From contig CAJNDS010001118.1 of assembly GCA_905221605.1 (NCBI GenBank), positions 1 to 27,500 of the forward strand: 27,500 nt of DNA. The letters are read 5' to 3'. Shown here piece after piece: positions 1-8,992 of the stretch. The notes beneath the pieces were generated by a model. The model was not told the DNA's origin, searched no databases, and was given only the letters and a program-made list of their open reading frames with translations. The position numbers were made by a program, and so were the translations under genes. Positions within the stretch are counted from its first letter, which is position 1. Every line of letters begins with the position of its first letter. The stretch is from Symbiodinium natans (taxonomy: Eukaryota; Sar; Dinophyceae; Suessiales; Symbiodiniaceae).

Positions 1-128
1 ATCAATCTTCAGCACCTGCTAGAAAGATTCAGTCTTGCATGCCTTTGGCATGTTCTCGTGATGATTGCAGTGCTGTAGCCGCGGTCCAGCACAAGTTGCC
101 CACCCACGGTGCTGCGCAAGGCCTTGGG

Positions 129-2196
129 TCAAAATGCCATCGAAATCCACCCACATGCCAACTCCGATACTCTCCGGCATGCTTCAACCCTTCCTTCCAA
201 AGCCTCAACGATGAAGTCTGGCGCCGAATGCTTTGGCACCAAATCTGCTATACAACACCCACGAGCATTTCGTGGATTCAGCTGTGCTCCTGCAGCTATC
301 AGAGCTGCAGCAAATTCGTAGTTCCCGGTCACTAGTGCCATCATCAAAGGGGTTCCGCCTCTCGCATGATAGAGGAATTTGCTTGCTGCTGTAACCTTGT
401 AGAATTTGTGCTGCCAAAGCACTACTGTATACATTGTTCGCATGAGCAGTGTGCGTTTTGCTGGCTCATCTGCCGTCTGAGCATTCACGTCGGCCCTCAT
501 TGCAACCAGGCGCTGTACCACTTCAGCACCTCCCCAACTGATGGCTGCGAGATGAAGTGATGGCGTTGGATCAATCTCATCTAGAGCACCCAATATCCTC
601 ACCTGTCTGAGAAGCTCCTCCATGGCTTCGAGCCCGAGACCCCAACTGGCAGCTGTTTCTATGCAAGTGTGACCCAACGCATTCTTCTGCAGCGGGCTGC
701 ACCCGGCCTCGCAAAGCATCTGCACCGCTTCCGCGTTGTTCACGGCGGCTGCAGCGTTCAGAGGGTAGTGAATGGGGCCGCGGCTGTCGAAGGTAGCCCT
801 CACGGAGAGCAGCAACTTCACCACTTCATTCTTTTTGAAGTAGCAGGCGATGGAAAGAGGCGGAGTTCCAGCTTCAAAGCCAAGGTTTGGATGGGCCTTC
901 TTCGTATCTTGGTTCGGATCTGCCTCAAGTGCCAGCAGGTCCCGAACCAGCGATGGGTCCCCAACCAGGGCAGCATAATGAATGGGGAGCCATCCAGCCG
1001 CGTCCTTCGTCCTGACGGTTGCAAACCCATTCCGGTGCAAGAACGTCGAGGTAGCACTCAGATCCTCATGCTGGTCGTCCGAGCTCTCAATTTCAAGGAT
1101 CGGCTCGAGGTCAGGGCCCATTCCGCTCAGTATCGTGGTCTGTTGGTTCAGCAATGCACGATAGCCTGCGAAATCCCGGGACTTCAGCAGCCTGATCAAC
1201 TTGCGTTTCAGCACGGTCATCAGAACTGGTCTCAGCTTCAGGCAATCCTCCTGCACGGTGAAGGCTCCTTCGCCCACCGGCCCGGACCCAGCACGGGCAG
1301 ATGCCAAGGCATCCGATACAAACTGCAGGTCCCTTGCACTCTTCACCATGATCCAGGAGGGATCGTGGGAAAGCTCTCGGGCGGTTTTCTCCAATCGACA
1401 CCAACCTGACAGTCTCTCTAAGCCTTGAGGAGGGGATTCGGGCCATGATTAGGGGGTCCCTTGATTAGGGGGGTCCTTCTTGCAGACATTTTTCTGAGAG
1501 CCCACCTCGTCCTTGCCAGGTCAAAGGTGACAGCAAGGCCATTGAGCTGGGAGTCTCCAGCACGGGCACCAGCGCAAAGAAGAAGGAGCACTTGTCTACA
1601 TAGGCTGGTATGCTGTTGATAGCATCAAGCTGGTGGCATGAGTCCTCCACTTTTTGTGGGATCGAGAAATAGTCGTACCAAAAGAAGAGTGGTTCCGAGA
1701 AGAGCCTGGCGGTTGGAAATGGCTTTATACTCGGATTGTTGATTTCTGAAACTATGTCCGGAGAGATGCTCTTCATCTTCGAGTCATCTTTGGCTGCCTT
1801 GAGAGCCTCTTGGAAGATCCGCATCTGCTTGGCCTCTGGGTCTGGGTGGCCCGTGCCAAGCCATTGGTGCGAGATAAACCCTATGTTGCCCATGGACTCC
1901 CTGTACTCAACCAGCACATCTCTGGCCTTCAGCTCTTCATGAGGCTCGATCGTCCTCATCTCCAGTAATGTCTCCAGTGGCACAAGGTACATTGGGAAGA
2001 GCGTGGGCACTTCGTCCTCTGGCTGCCCCCTCAGTGCTTCAGCATACTTGGCCAAGGCCGTCAAGGGTGTGAACCTGGGGCTGCAACATGCCATGGCTCG
2101 GAATCCAAGGGATGCTGTCTTGCAGCAGAAATCTCCTACTACTGGCGTCTGATATACTGACATACGTACCGTAAAAGGGAAAAGAGTGTTCAGTTC
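129..2196 (-). CDS. TIR-like domain plus ankyrin-repeat protein, C-terminal two exons
   Basis: Two exons, 1506-2196 and 129-1405, join through a 100-bp GT-AG intron that rebuilds the motif RGWCRLE; the frame then closes at TGA 129-131. If translation begins at the first host ATG (2163) the product is 644 aa. In that numbering: FISHQW at 96-101, WYDYFSIPQ at about 162-170, a hydrophobic strand after IPAYV at about 185-200, and GWCRLE at 220-225, with E225 where TIR domains carry their glutamate. About five or six ankyrin repeats follow at roughly 354-599 (motifs such as GWLPIHYAAL, GTPLSIAC-like, GGTPLMMA). The SHQW/GWCR core resembles a TIR fold and is common in dinoflagellate proteins; I infer a signalling or protein-interaction role, and NADase activity is only a possibility. 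The coding frame is open upstream of 2163 to a candidate acceptor at 2197, so the protein may start further 5', beyond the retrotransposon. Confidence 0.72.
1406..1505 (-). other. Intron splitting the RG|WCRLE motif
   Basis: On the minus strand the exon ends CGAG, followed by GTGGGC, and the intron ends CTGTCAG before GTTGGTGTCG. Removing these 100 bp joins the two conserved halves in frame, with the split glycine codon G|GT. Both junctions read AG|GT, a pattern common in dinoflagellate introns. Inside it is a near-duplicate of about 17 bp, GATTAGGGGG-TCCCTT followed by GATTAGGGGGGTCCTT (about 1446-1477). Confidence 0.75.
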
Positions 2197-2239
2197 CTCA
2201 GGAAAAGTCCGGCTCGTGCCGGAACGCTCAAGCCACTCT

Positions 2240-2244
2240 ACACT
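2240..2244. repeat. Target-site duplication, left copy (ACACT)
   Basis: The five bases ACACT directly precede the left LTR and are repeated exactly at 11391-11395 after the right LTR, as expected for copia integration with 5-bp staggered cuts. Confidence 0.93.
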
Positions 2245-2539
2245 TGAAAAACCACTGTAAATCAAGGCAGCATGCCAGACTTGAAATCCATGGCTGGAGG
2301 CCGCGCGCCCTGATCTTTTGCTTCTGCAAACAACGAAGGTGAATCTGTGGAAGGCTATGCATAGAAAATCGGTTTTTGTACAGGTGACCGATATGCATGC
2401 CTGCTAAGACTTGATGTTGTGTTGTAAATCTTCTGAACATGTGCTCAAGGGAGCCTTTCGTAGCCCCTCCCTGAATGCAGCCAAGACGGAGCGAAGCGGG
2501 CGAAGACATCTGTGTTGAACCTGGCCAGGGCTTTCTTCA
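2245..2539 (-). repeat. 3' LTR of the copia element
   Basis: This is the second identical 295-bp LTR. It lies immediately upstream of the downstream host exon (2196) in the same orientation, so its promoter or polyadenylation signals could affect the host gene. The host frame is open a few codons into it, to an ATG at 2265, which would be an LTR-derived start. Confidence 0.95.
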
Positions 2540-2548
2540 CTCCTCCTC
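2540..2548 (-). promoter_or_regulatory. Polypurine tract
   Basis: On the element strand the nine bases GAGGAGGAG lie directly against the first base of the 3' LTR. This is the position and composition expected for the plus-strand DNA primer. Confidence 0.75.
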
Positions 2549-2595
2549 AATGGAGTCGCTAGGCATCCATTGCCCCTTTTCCATTCCAGGTCCTT

Positions 2596-5500
2596 TCACA
2601 GATGCTTCCACCGATCGATGGCCAGGGATATCCTTTCTTTCGTTCGCACATCATCCCAAGCCAAATGGACCTTGTAGTTCAAGGTCCGCTCTCTCCATAG
2701 CCACAAGACGTATTTCATCTGCTTCACAGTTGGCCTTTCATCTCCAACTTCATCTTCCAATTCTTGAAGTCGATTGGCAAGTCGTCCCACCAACTCGTGC
2801 TTGATGCCACGTTGAGTCAGATTCTCATGCCTCAGCCCAGCACGAAGCTCCTCTACTGTCGCCAAGTGAAGTAGGTCTTTGACCACTCGCTCTCTCTCGG
2901 ACCTTGTGACCTCATCGTCTCTCCAAGTGGACCTTGACATCGAGCTTTGAGCACCCGGTGATCGACTCGGTTCTATAAGACTAGGCCTTCGTGGTGTGGA
3001 CGGAGTCTCGGATCTGCATGAACTTCTATGTTGCTCAGAGCGGGAAACGGCACGGACTTGAGTTGCTGGTCTTCTCTGATCGACGTTCTCTTGGCGGGAA
3101 TCTTCGGCACGGACTTGAGTTGCTGGTCTTCTCTGATCGAGGTCCTCTTGGCGGGAATCTTCGGCCAAAGGACCATTAAGGTTCTCCAGCTCCTTCTCGA
3201 TGGCTTTCGCTGTTGCATCCCTCAGTCGCTGCAGCTTCCTCAGTCTCCTTTCGCTAGACCCAGGAATCCATCTCGAAGTCGCCGACACTATAACCCATTT
3301 TAATCCTTCCCAGACCACCAATCCTCCTATTATCGCCAAAAACACCAAAAGCCAGCCAATCATATCCCAATCCAGCTGAATGCCCTTCTTCTCTGCCTCC
3401 TCCTCTATTGCAGTCATGGAGGTTCGTGCCTCCGTCGTCAACACCAACAAGCAGCAAATTGTAGCCACCAAAACCTTCGCAGCTATATTGCTTCGTGGTG
3501 CTTGTAGAGACCCTCGGGTAGGACACTGCAGCCCCCATAAGCACAGGAGATCCACAATCCTTTGTCCTGTCAGGGCCTTTGTTAATAAGTCTGCCAACTG
3601 GACCTTCCCCGCACAATGGCGGGTGACCACATAGCCAGATTGCAGCTGTTCGAAGAGCCAATTCGCCTTGATTCGTAGGTGCCTGGTTCGCCATGAACTA
3701 CCACCACTCGCGATGGCTAATGCTGCTGTGCTGTCGGACCTCACTTCCCTCTTGGTGACTGTAATATCGATGTCCTGTAGTAAGGCCTCTACGCCCAACA
3801 TCCCGACGGTGCCGTTGAGGATAGCGATCAGCTCACTCTCCCCTGTGGATAGGGATACCAGTGATTGTCGGCCCGAGCGCCATAATATTGGAGTGCCAGC
3901 CCACATCACAGCCCAGCCTTCATGTGACCGGCCCCCTTCCGGGGCAAACGCAGCATCGCAGTACATTGCCAGCTGACCGTCATCAAAGAAGATGCTCAAC
4001 CTGTAGCTCCTTGTTCTTACCAGGTAGCCATGTGCTCTGGTTCCCAGTTGAATAGCCCGACGAGGTGCCCGGCATGATAGCGACGCCATTAGCGATGACA
4101 AATAGGCAAGGTCAGGTCGAGTACGTTGGCTGAGCCATAAAATTTCTCCCGTCAACTGCTGGGCATATCGAATTTGCTCAGGTGTTCCCTGCTCGTCCTC
4201 GTCCTGCGTCATGAAAACTGCCTGTTCCTTTGCAACAGGTACTCGGGCCGTATGTACATTCTCCACCCCATGGCTTCGTAGTAGCTCTTGCACGTATCCT
4301 TCTTGTGAGAGACTCAGGGAATTGTCGTCTTCATAATGCAGTTCCATTCCCAAAAATCTAAGATCCACATCCCGTTGTAACAATCGCAGATCAGATGTGT
4401 CCCAAAGCTTTTGGATCTCCCTTGTCAGCTCACGAATGACATGCTCAGCGCCACACAGAAGAAAATCATCCACGTAAATCAGCACGATTCCTTGCACTTG
4501 CTGATGGTCGTCACGTACAGTCCACCAACTGGTAATTGCCCTTCCCTGTTGCAAACTCCAAATGGCATCAGCAATCGTTACAGTGACCTTTGCCAATTGC
4601 TTGTCACGATGAGCTCCCCATAGCTTCGGTGCTTCCTTCAATCCGTAGAGCGCCCGAGTTAGGGCCCACAACTCCCAAGCACTCGTAATCCCCAGTTTTT
4701 CCAACAGCTTGGGAGGACTGACTAAGATCACTGGGTCGCTCTTGGTCTCGCCAATCGGAGTTTTGAGGAATGCGGTCACGATGTCGATGATCCCGACAGC
4801 CCAGGAATTCTTGACCGTAAGGGCCAACGCAGCCCTTACAGCCTCAGCAGGAGCAGCTTCAGTGTAGACAGACTCACACTCATTCGTGGCCATGTTTCCA
4901 CACACCACCAGGCGCGCCTTTCTCTTGAACCATGTAGTTGGGTCACTGGCCACGGCATCATCTCTTGGCTTAACAGTGAACACGAACTTTGTTGGTAGTC
5001 GCTGCACACCAGGTTTCCGAAACCAATGCTCCCTTTCAGGCGTCCCAACCATCAGCCTCTGGATCGCGACCGACACACTCTTCACCTCCTTTCTAATAGC
5101 TGGTTCCCAAACTTGCAAGTTCGCCAGGACCTCGGACGGATGAGCAGTATAGGTCACTTCCAGCGGCCCTGTCAGGGATGCGAGAACTTCTTCTATGTTT
5201 CTCGTGTAGTTCACCTCGATCTTCTGAACCATCGGAGGCCTCGTTTCCTGCGAAGTGAGCAGCTCATCGATGCAGACTCTTCCTTCCGGAAGTTCCAGAA
5301 AGCAATCACCATCATCACCACTCAACACATGCAGGTTAGGCTCCATGCTCTGCATCTTCGGCTCCACTGGTTCGTTGGCTTCTGGAAACTGGAAAATAGG
5401 CACCACGAAACCCAGCTCTTCCAACTGTCCGATATCAGAGTAGGTCATCTTTCCCAGGCATTCAGGGGTGTATCCTATGAGGACAACTCGCTCTCCAGTC

Positions 5501-6222
5501 CAAGGCAGAACCTGGTGTTTCCGTCGAGGTGAGAAGGTATTGCAAAGGTCAGGTCGTAATGGTAGGACATGTCCAAACAGCTCTCGACCCTCATTGTCCT
5601 TAACTGTCGTGACGGCTCCCTTCACCACATCCCCCCGACTTAACTCCACCCAAAGTTCTCCTCCTCGACTCGGACAAACAATCGGCACGGCATAGTTGTA
5701 GGAGGCCTCAGCATTGTTCTGGTCTTGGTGTAGCTCCTTTTCCACGTTGCGAGAAACCCACATGGCAGTAAAGGTGGCAGCTGGTTCGGCTTCCCTAAGG
5801 ATTCGAGCAAGGACCTGTGTCACCTCTGGAAACTCCTGCTGGCCCTTCATCATTCCAACCACACCACCATGTCGGTACATTCCGAACTTCCTAGAGTCAA
5901 AGAATCCAAGCAACGCCAATTCTCCAACTAGATCCTTCGCCTCCTTTACATCCCAGTGCTCAAGCAATCGGGTTGCCTGTTGTCGGGCATGGTCTGCGAT
6001 GTCGCCAGGTGTCGGGTCTTGTACGCACAGCGTCCGGACCACAGGTGGCTTCTTTCCAATGACTCTCCTCCTGGATGACGGGTGCGGCTCCTCAGCTTCC
6101 AATTCCTGTTCAGGTACTCCTGGATCATGTAGGTGGGGTCGAACATGCAATGTGAAGAAACCCCCCTTTATCGTCTGGCCCTCCATCTCCAGGAGGTATG
6201 TACACCAGGTGACCATCATCAA
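2596..6222 (-). CDS. pol: Pol part 2: oxygenase-like domain, reverse transcriptase, RNase H, membrane/SAP tail
   Basis: The open frame spans 1,208 codons, +1 to Pol part 1; sequence before about residue 19 is probably the wrong-frame overlap. Residues about 150-255 carry an HxD...H...R set (H165, D167, H236, R245, with GGELW between and VVLIGYT after), the metal and 2-oxoglutarate ligand pattern of Fe(II) dioxygenases. Reverse transcriptase runs from about 400 to 690, with KARLVVCGN at 435-443 and YVDD at 583-586. Copia-type RNase H follows: D756 in YCDAAF, STGESE at 792-797, SDSTAAL at 829-835, RHLRIKANW at 847-855, and ADLLTK at 877-882. After RNase H about 300 extra residues occur: hydrophobic segments at about 913-931 and 952-979, a 19-residue tandem duplication at about 1020-1057, a basic/Ser-rich linker, and a SAP-like helix pair at 1113-1153. 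The stop lies 56 bp before the 3' LTR. Confidence 0.9.
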   Translation of the reverse strand: MMMVTWCTYLLEMEGQTIKGGFFTLHVRPHLHDPGVPEQELEAEEPHPSSRRRVIGKKPPVVRTLCVQDPTPGDIADHARQQATRLLEHWDVKEAKDLVGELALLGFFDSRKFGMYRHGGVVGMMKGQQEFPEVTQVLARILREAEPAATFTAMWVSRNVEKELHQDQNNAEASYNYAVPIVCPSRGGELWVELSRGDVVKGAVTTVKDNEGRELFGHVLPLRPDLCNTFSPRRKHQVLPWTGERVVLIGYTPECLGKMTYSDIGQLEELGFVVPIFQFPEANEPVEPKMQSMEPNLHVLSGDDGDCFLELPEGRVCIDELLTSQETRPPMVQKIEVNYTRNIEEVLASLTGPLEVTYTAHPSEVLANLQVWEPAIRKEVKSVSVAIQRLMVGTPEREHWFRKPGVQRLPTKFVFTVKPRDDAVASDPTTWFKRKARLVVCGNMATNECESVYTEAAPAEAVRAALALTVKNSWAVGIIDIVTAFLKTPIGETKSDPVILVSPPKLLEKLGITSAWELWALTRALYGLKEAPKLWGAHRDKQLAKVTVTIADAIWSLQQGRAITSWWTVRDDHQQVQGIVLIYVDDFLLCGAEHVIRELTREIQKLWDTSDLRLLQRDVDLRFLGMELHYEDDNSLSLSQEGYVQELLRSHGVENVHTARVPVAKEQAVFMTQDEDEQGTPEQIRYAQQLTGEILWLSQRTRPDLAYLSSLMASLSCRAPRRAIQLGTRAHGYLVRTRSYRLSIFFDDGQLAMYCDAAFAPEGGRSHEGWAVMWAGTPILWRSGRQSLVSLSTGESELIAILNGTVGMLGVEALLQDIDITVTKREVRSDSTAALAIASGGSSWRTRHLRIKANWLFEQLQSGYVVTRHCAGKVQLADLLTKALTGQRIVDLLCLWGLQCPTRGSLQAPRSNIAAKVLVATICCLLVLTTEARTSMTAIEEEAEKKGIQLDWDMIGWLLVFLAIIGGLVVWEGLKWVIVSATSRWIPGSSERRLRKLQRLRDATAKAIEKELENLNGPLAEDSRQEDLDQRRPATQVRAEDSRQENVDQRRPATQVRAVSRSEQHRSSCRSETPSTPRRPSLIEPSRSPGAQSSMSRSTWRDDEVTRSERERVVKDLLHLATVEELRAGLRHENLTQRGIKHELVGRLANRLQELEDEVGDERPTVKQMKYVLWLWRERTLNYKVHLAWDDVRTKERISLAIDRWKHL
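3049..3162 (-). repeat. 57-bp tandem duplication in the Pol tail
   Basis: Two adjacent 57-bp units (3049-3105 and 3106-3162) differ at only a few bases and encode a 19-residue unit (AEDSRQE...DQRRPATQVR) twice. The period is a multiple of three, so the frame is kept. The duplication lies in the charged linker between the hydrophobic segments and the SAP-like motif. Confidence 0.85.
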
Positions 6223-8992
6223 TCAAGCCGCTCAGACCCACATAGTGACCCGACGTCCATTTGGATTCCAAAGCTTCTGCCTTTCTTCGTGGTCCCTTCG
6301 CAGTGAATGGCCGCTTCTTCATGTGGACTCGGGAACCATAGGGCGCTATGAGCTTCGACTTCCATCCCAAGGTCTTGGCTCTTTGCTCCGCCGCAGCTGA
6401 CTCAATCGCCGTCGGCCACAACTCCAGCGGTAGTCCTCCTCCTCGAAGAAGGGCTCTCGCCCTGTCCTTTATCCATCGAACGGTCCGCTCTGCCACCCCA
6501 TTTGATTGTGGCTCGCCAGGCTCGCTCCAAGTGGCTCTAACTCCTTGATTCCTCAACCATGCTCGGAAATTTGCAGAAAAGAACTCTCCTCTGTCTGCAT
6601 GAAACCTCATCACTGGCATTCCAAGACTCGCAATGTAGAGCATCACATCCTGCATGGCGGCTCGGATCGTGGAGTTCTTATTGTCCAGAAGGGCTGTTGA
6701 AAAGACCAGGTAGCTCATCTCTGGTGGAAGACAATCGCCGGTTTCCATTACCTTATTTGCCTGGTCCGCTTGCGGCTCCTCCTCCTCACTCTCCGGGTCA
6801 ATGAGCACAGATTTGCGGGGTTCCTCCTCCTCTTCCTCCTCCTCTGACAACACATGTAACTCGCCCATCTCTTGCCGAGGTTGAGGTCCTTCTGGCTCAT
6901 CTAAGTCTGGAACAATGTATTCTGGTAGATCGTGGAGTGGCTCCTGGTGGTCACCCACACCATCTCGTGGCCGGCCTTCGTCAAAGAAGTCCTCATTATC
7001 ATCCAGCCCGGCTCCAGCCCCCTCCTCAGGAAGATGTAGTCCTGGACCCTCTGGAAGATCTCCCCCTCGATAGGCCTTCAGGTACTCCGTCGGAAAAGTG
7101 TAGCGCGCAACCAGGATGTATTTCATGCTCTTTGTTAAGCTCCCACGAATCATTGGGTCCAGACCGGGTCTTATCGGTCCAGTGAGGTCAGAGGTCACCA
7201 CAAAGGCGTCGGGATGGCATACTCGAGCATGACGACGTCCTAAGCCCTTTGACATCACACATGTCAAGCAGTCTCTTCTGTAGGGGTGATGGTTCGAATC
7301 GACATGGCTCTTCCACACCTCATCACTGACTGCCATTAAGGAGGGCGATCTTCCCCACAAGTGGAAAGCCACCAGCATCGCCTTGACCAGACCAGGGGAC
7401 CACCGAGCATTCTTCTCACCCTTCTCATCGTCCTGGTCCATGTCGGTGCCTCGTATGTCCTTGAGTGCATGGAAGTAGGAAATGTTGGTCCCGATGGTTG
7501 TTGGCGTGGAGCACTTTGAGCCCATCCCTTGCTGGTCAAAGCTCACCCGATATTGCCCAGACTCCTCCTCGAAGGACCGCCACATCGGTGATTGCCATAA
7601 TCCACCTCTCTTTGTATCTTCACCAGGGTGCTCCAGAAAGAAGCCAACCGACCTCCTCCTGTTGCTTCCAGTTGCCCGGGTGAGTCTTCCTGCAGTTGCT
7701 ACCACATAAAGCCAAAGCATCCTGGCTATGACCGTGAGGGACTTGATAGCTGCAGGGTTATGGTGTTGAAGCGCATCCATCAAACCAGATCGCCCAGGTG
7801 GCCCACCGAACAGTAGGTCAATTCGACCTTCGCGGGCTCCCCACATAAGCATTCGCCACACATTGGTGCCCAAGAGGTCGTGACCCCTGCATCGATCGAG
7901 ATCGAGCTCCAAGACCACCGTGTCACCTCGCTCCAACTTGAAGAAGTCAAGATGACTGTCCTTCCCGGCGCAAAAGTGTATCACCCATCGCTTGGCTGCC
8001 AAAAGAGCTCGCCGTTGTGGTCGGGTCAAGAAGTCAATGGGCCTAAGAACATCCCATCCCCTTTCCGGCAACTCCTGTGGCACCATCCCTCCTAGACATT
8101 CTCCTGGAAGATCACATAGGAAAGGCGCGTCACGAAGCGCTCGTAACCCTGGTTCTCGTGCGCCTGAGTTCGTGTAGTGCATGAGGTACTCAAACCACGA
8201 CTTATCCAAACCAGCTGCGACCTTTGCTATCCGATCCTCTGTCGCTAAGGTCTCATTCTCGAGCCGCTCCTTCTTCCTCTCCTCCAGGCGGGCGATCAAA
8301 GCCAAGGCCTCAGCCTCGCACAGCTGTGGGCAACCACTATTCACGTTGAGGGGCACCTGGACTCCTTCTGAATCCAGCAACAGACACTCCTTTGGCGACC
8401 AATGTAGAGTGTACCCCAAAGTTCGAACCAGATCTCCCATTGGGACTATGGTTTGTGCTTCCTTGTTCTGAGCAGTGTCCTTCGGGGCCATGAGGAGGGT
8501 GCCAGCCTCGTTGATTTTCATTTGCAATGAGTGGCTGCCAGCTAACTCCACCATCACCTCTTCAGCTGCTTCCCACTCCGCCCATGAACGGGCGCTCCGG
8601 AGGGCATGTGTCGCCCCTGAATCCAGGAGGGCTGTTGTGGTCCTCAAAGAACACACCCGATGTCCTTCACGATCAGCACTCGCATCGAGGGGGTTTTCTC
8701 TGGGCTCTTGTCTGGCTCCCCTGCTTGGGGGCTGGTGGCCTGGGCCTGGACAATCTGCTGGGCGGCCTGAACCAGACTGTCTAGGGTCCAAGGAATCCCC
8801 TGAACCGGAGCCCCAGCTAGGCTCTTGTCCTCCGCTGCAACTGCTGCCACCGTTGGGGCACTCGGAGAGGCACCCGCTTCTGAGGTTCTTGTTGTGGTAG
8901 GCGAAGATCCGGAAGCTGGCTTGCCCTTCGAACCCCCTTTCCCAACAGGACAATCCTTCTGTCGATGTCCTTCTGCTCCACACTGAAGGCAC
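6125..8992 (-). CDS. pol: Pol part 1: protease, methyltransferase-like domain, integrase
   Basis: The open frame spans 955 codons; its first ~110 residues are the -1 reading of the Gag end, so real Pol probably begins near the Gag stop. The aspartic protease motif is DSGATHA at 124-130. Residues about 333-510 look like a C5-cytosine methyltransferase fold: HFCAGK at 339-344, LELDLD at 361-366, DLLFGGPPG at 392-400, FLEHPGED at 452-459. The catalytic PPC is PPG here. Integrase follows: an HHCC zinc motif (H563, H567/H568, C575, C578) and a catalytic D602, D800, E835 triad. The last two are 35 residues apart as usual, but D602-D800 is stretched by an acidic insertion (about 640-755, including a run of Glu at 717-724). 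The frame ends at 6125, 11 codons after a six-G run at 6161-6166 where the reading must shift +1 to continue. Confidence 0.88.
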   Translation of the reverse strand: MPSVWSRRTSTEGLSCWERGFEGQASFRIFAYHNKNLRSGCLSECPNGGSSCSGGQEPSWGSGSGDSLDPRQSGSGRPADCPGPGHQPPSRGARQEPRENPLDASADREGHRVCSLRTTTALLDSGATHALRSARSWAEWEAAEEVMVELAGSHSLQMKINEAGTLLMAPKDTAQNKEAQTIVPMGDLVRTLGYTLHWSPKECLLLDSEGVQVPLNVNSGCPQLCEAEALALIARLEERKKERLENETLATEDRIAKVAAGLDKSWFEYLMHYTNSGAREPGLRALRDAPFLCDLPGECLGGMVPQELPERGWDVLRPIDFLTRPQRRALLAAKRWVIHFCAGKDSHLDFFKLERGDTVVLELDLDRCRGHDLLGTNVWRMLMWGAREGRIDLLFGGPPGRSGLMDALQHHNPAAIKSLTVIARMLWLYVVATAGRLTRATGSNRRRSVGFFLEHPGEDTKRGGLWQSPMWRSFEEESGQYRVSFDQQGMGSKCSTPTTIGTNISYFHALKDIRGTDMDQDDEKGEKNARWSPGLVKAMLVAFHLWGRSPSLMAVSDEVWKSHVDSNHHPYRRDCLTCVMSKGLGRRHARVCHPDAFVVTSDLTGPIRPGLDPMIRGSLTKSMKYILVARYTFPTEYLKAYRGGDLPEGPGLHLPEEGAGAGLDDNEDFFDEGRPRDGVGDHQEPLHDLPEYIVPDLDEPEGPQPRQEMGELHVLSEEEEEEEEPRKSVLIDPESEEEEPQADQANKVMETGDCLPPEMSYLVFSTALLDNKNSTIRAAMQDVMLYIASLGMPVMRFHADRGEFFSANFRAWLRNQGVRATWSEPGEPQSNGVAERTVRWIKDRARALLRGGGLPLELWPTAIESAAAEQRAKTLGWKSKLIAPYGSRVHMKKRPFTAKGPRRKAEALESKWTSGHYVGLSGLIDDGHLVYIPPGDGGPDDKGGFLHIACSTPPT

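Noticed and set aside
669-1409. 246-codon plus-strand frame opposite the ankyrin exon
   Set aside because: The minus strand has clear ankyrin repeats in the same place; this is a shadow.
8644-8670. Canonical -1 slippery heptamer at the Gag stop
   Set aside because: The bases before the stop (GGGTGTGTTCTTTGA) do not fit X-XXY-YYZ in the Gag frame, so programmed shifting is not supported by a known signal.
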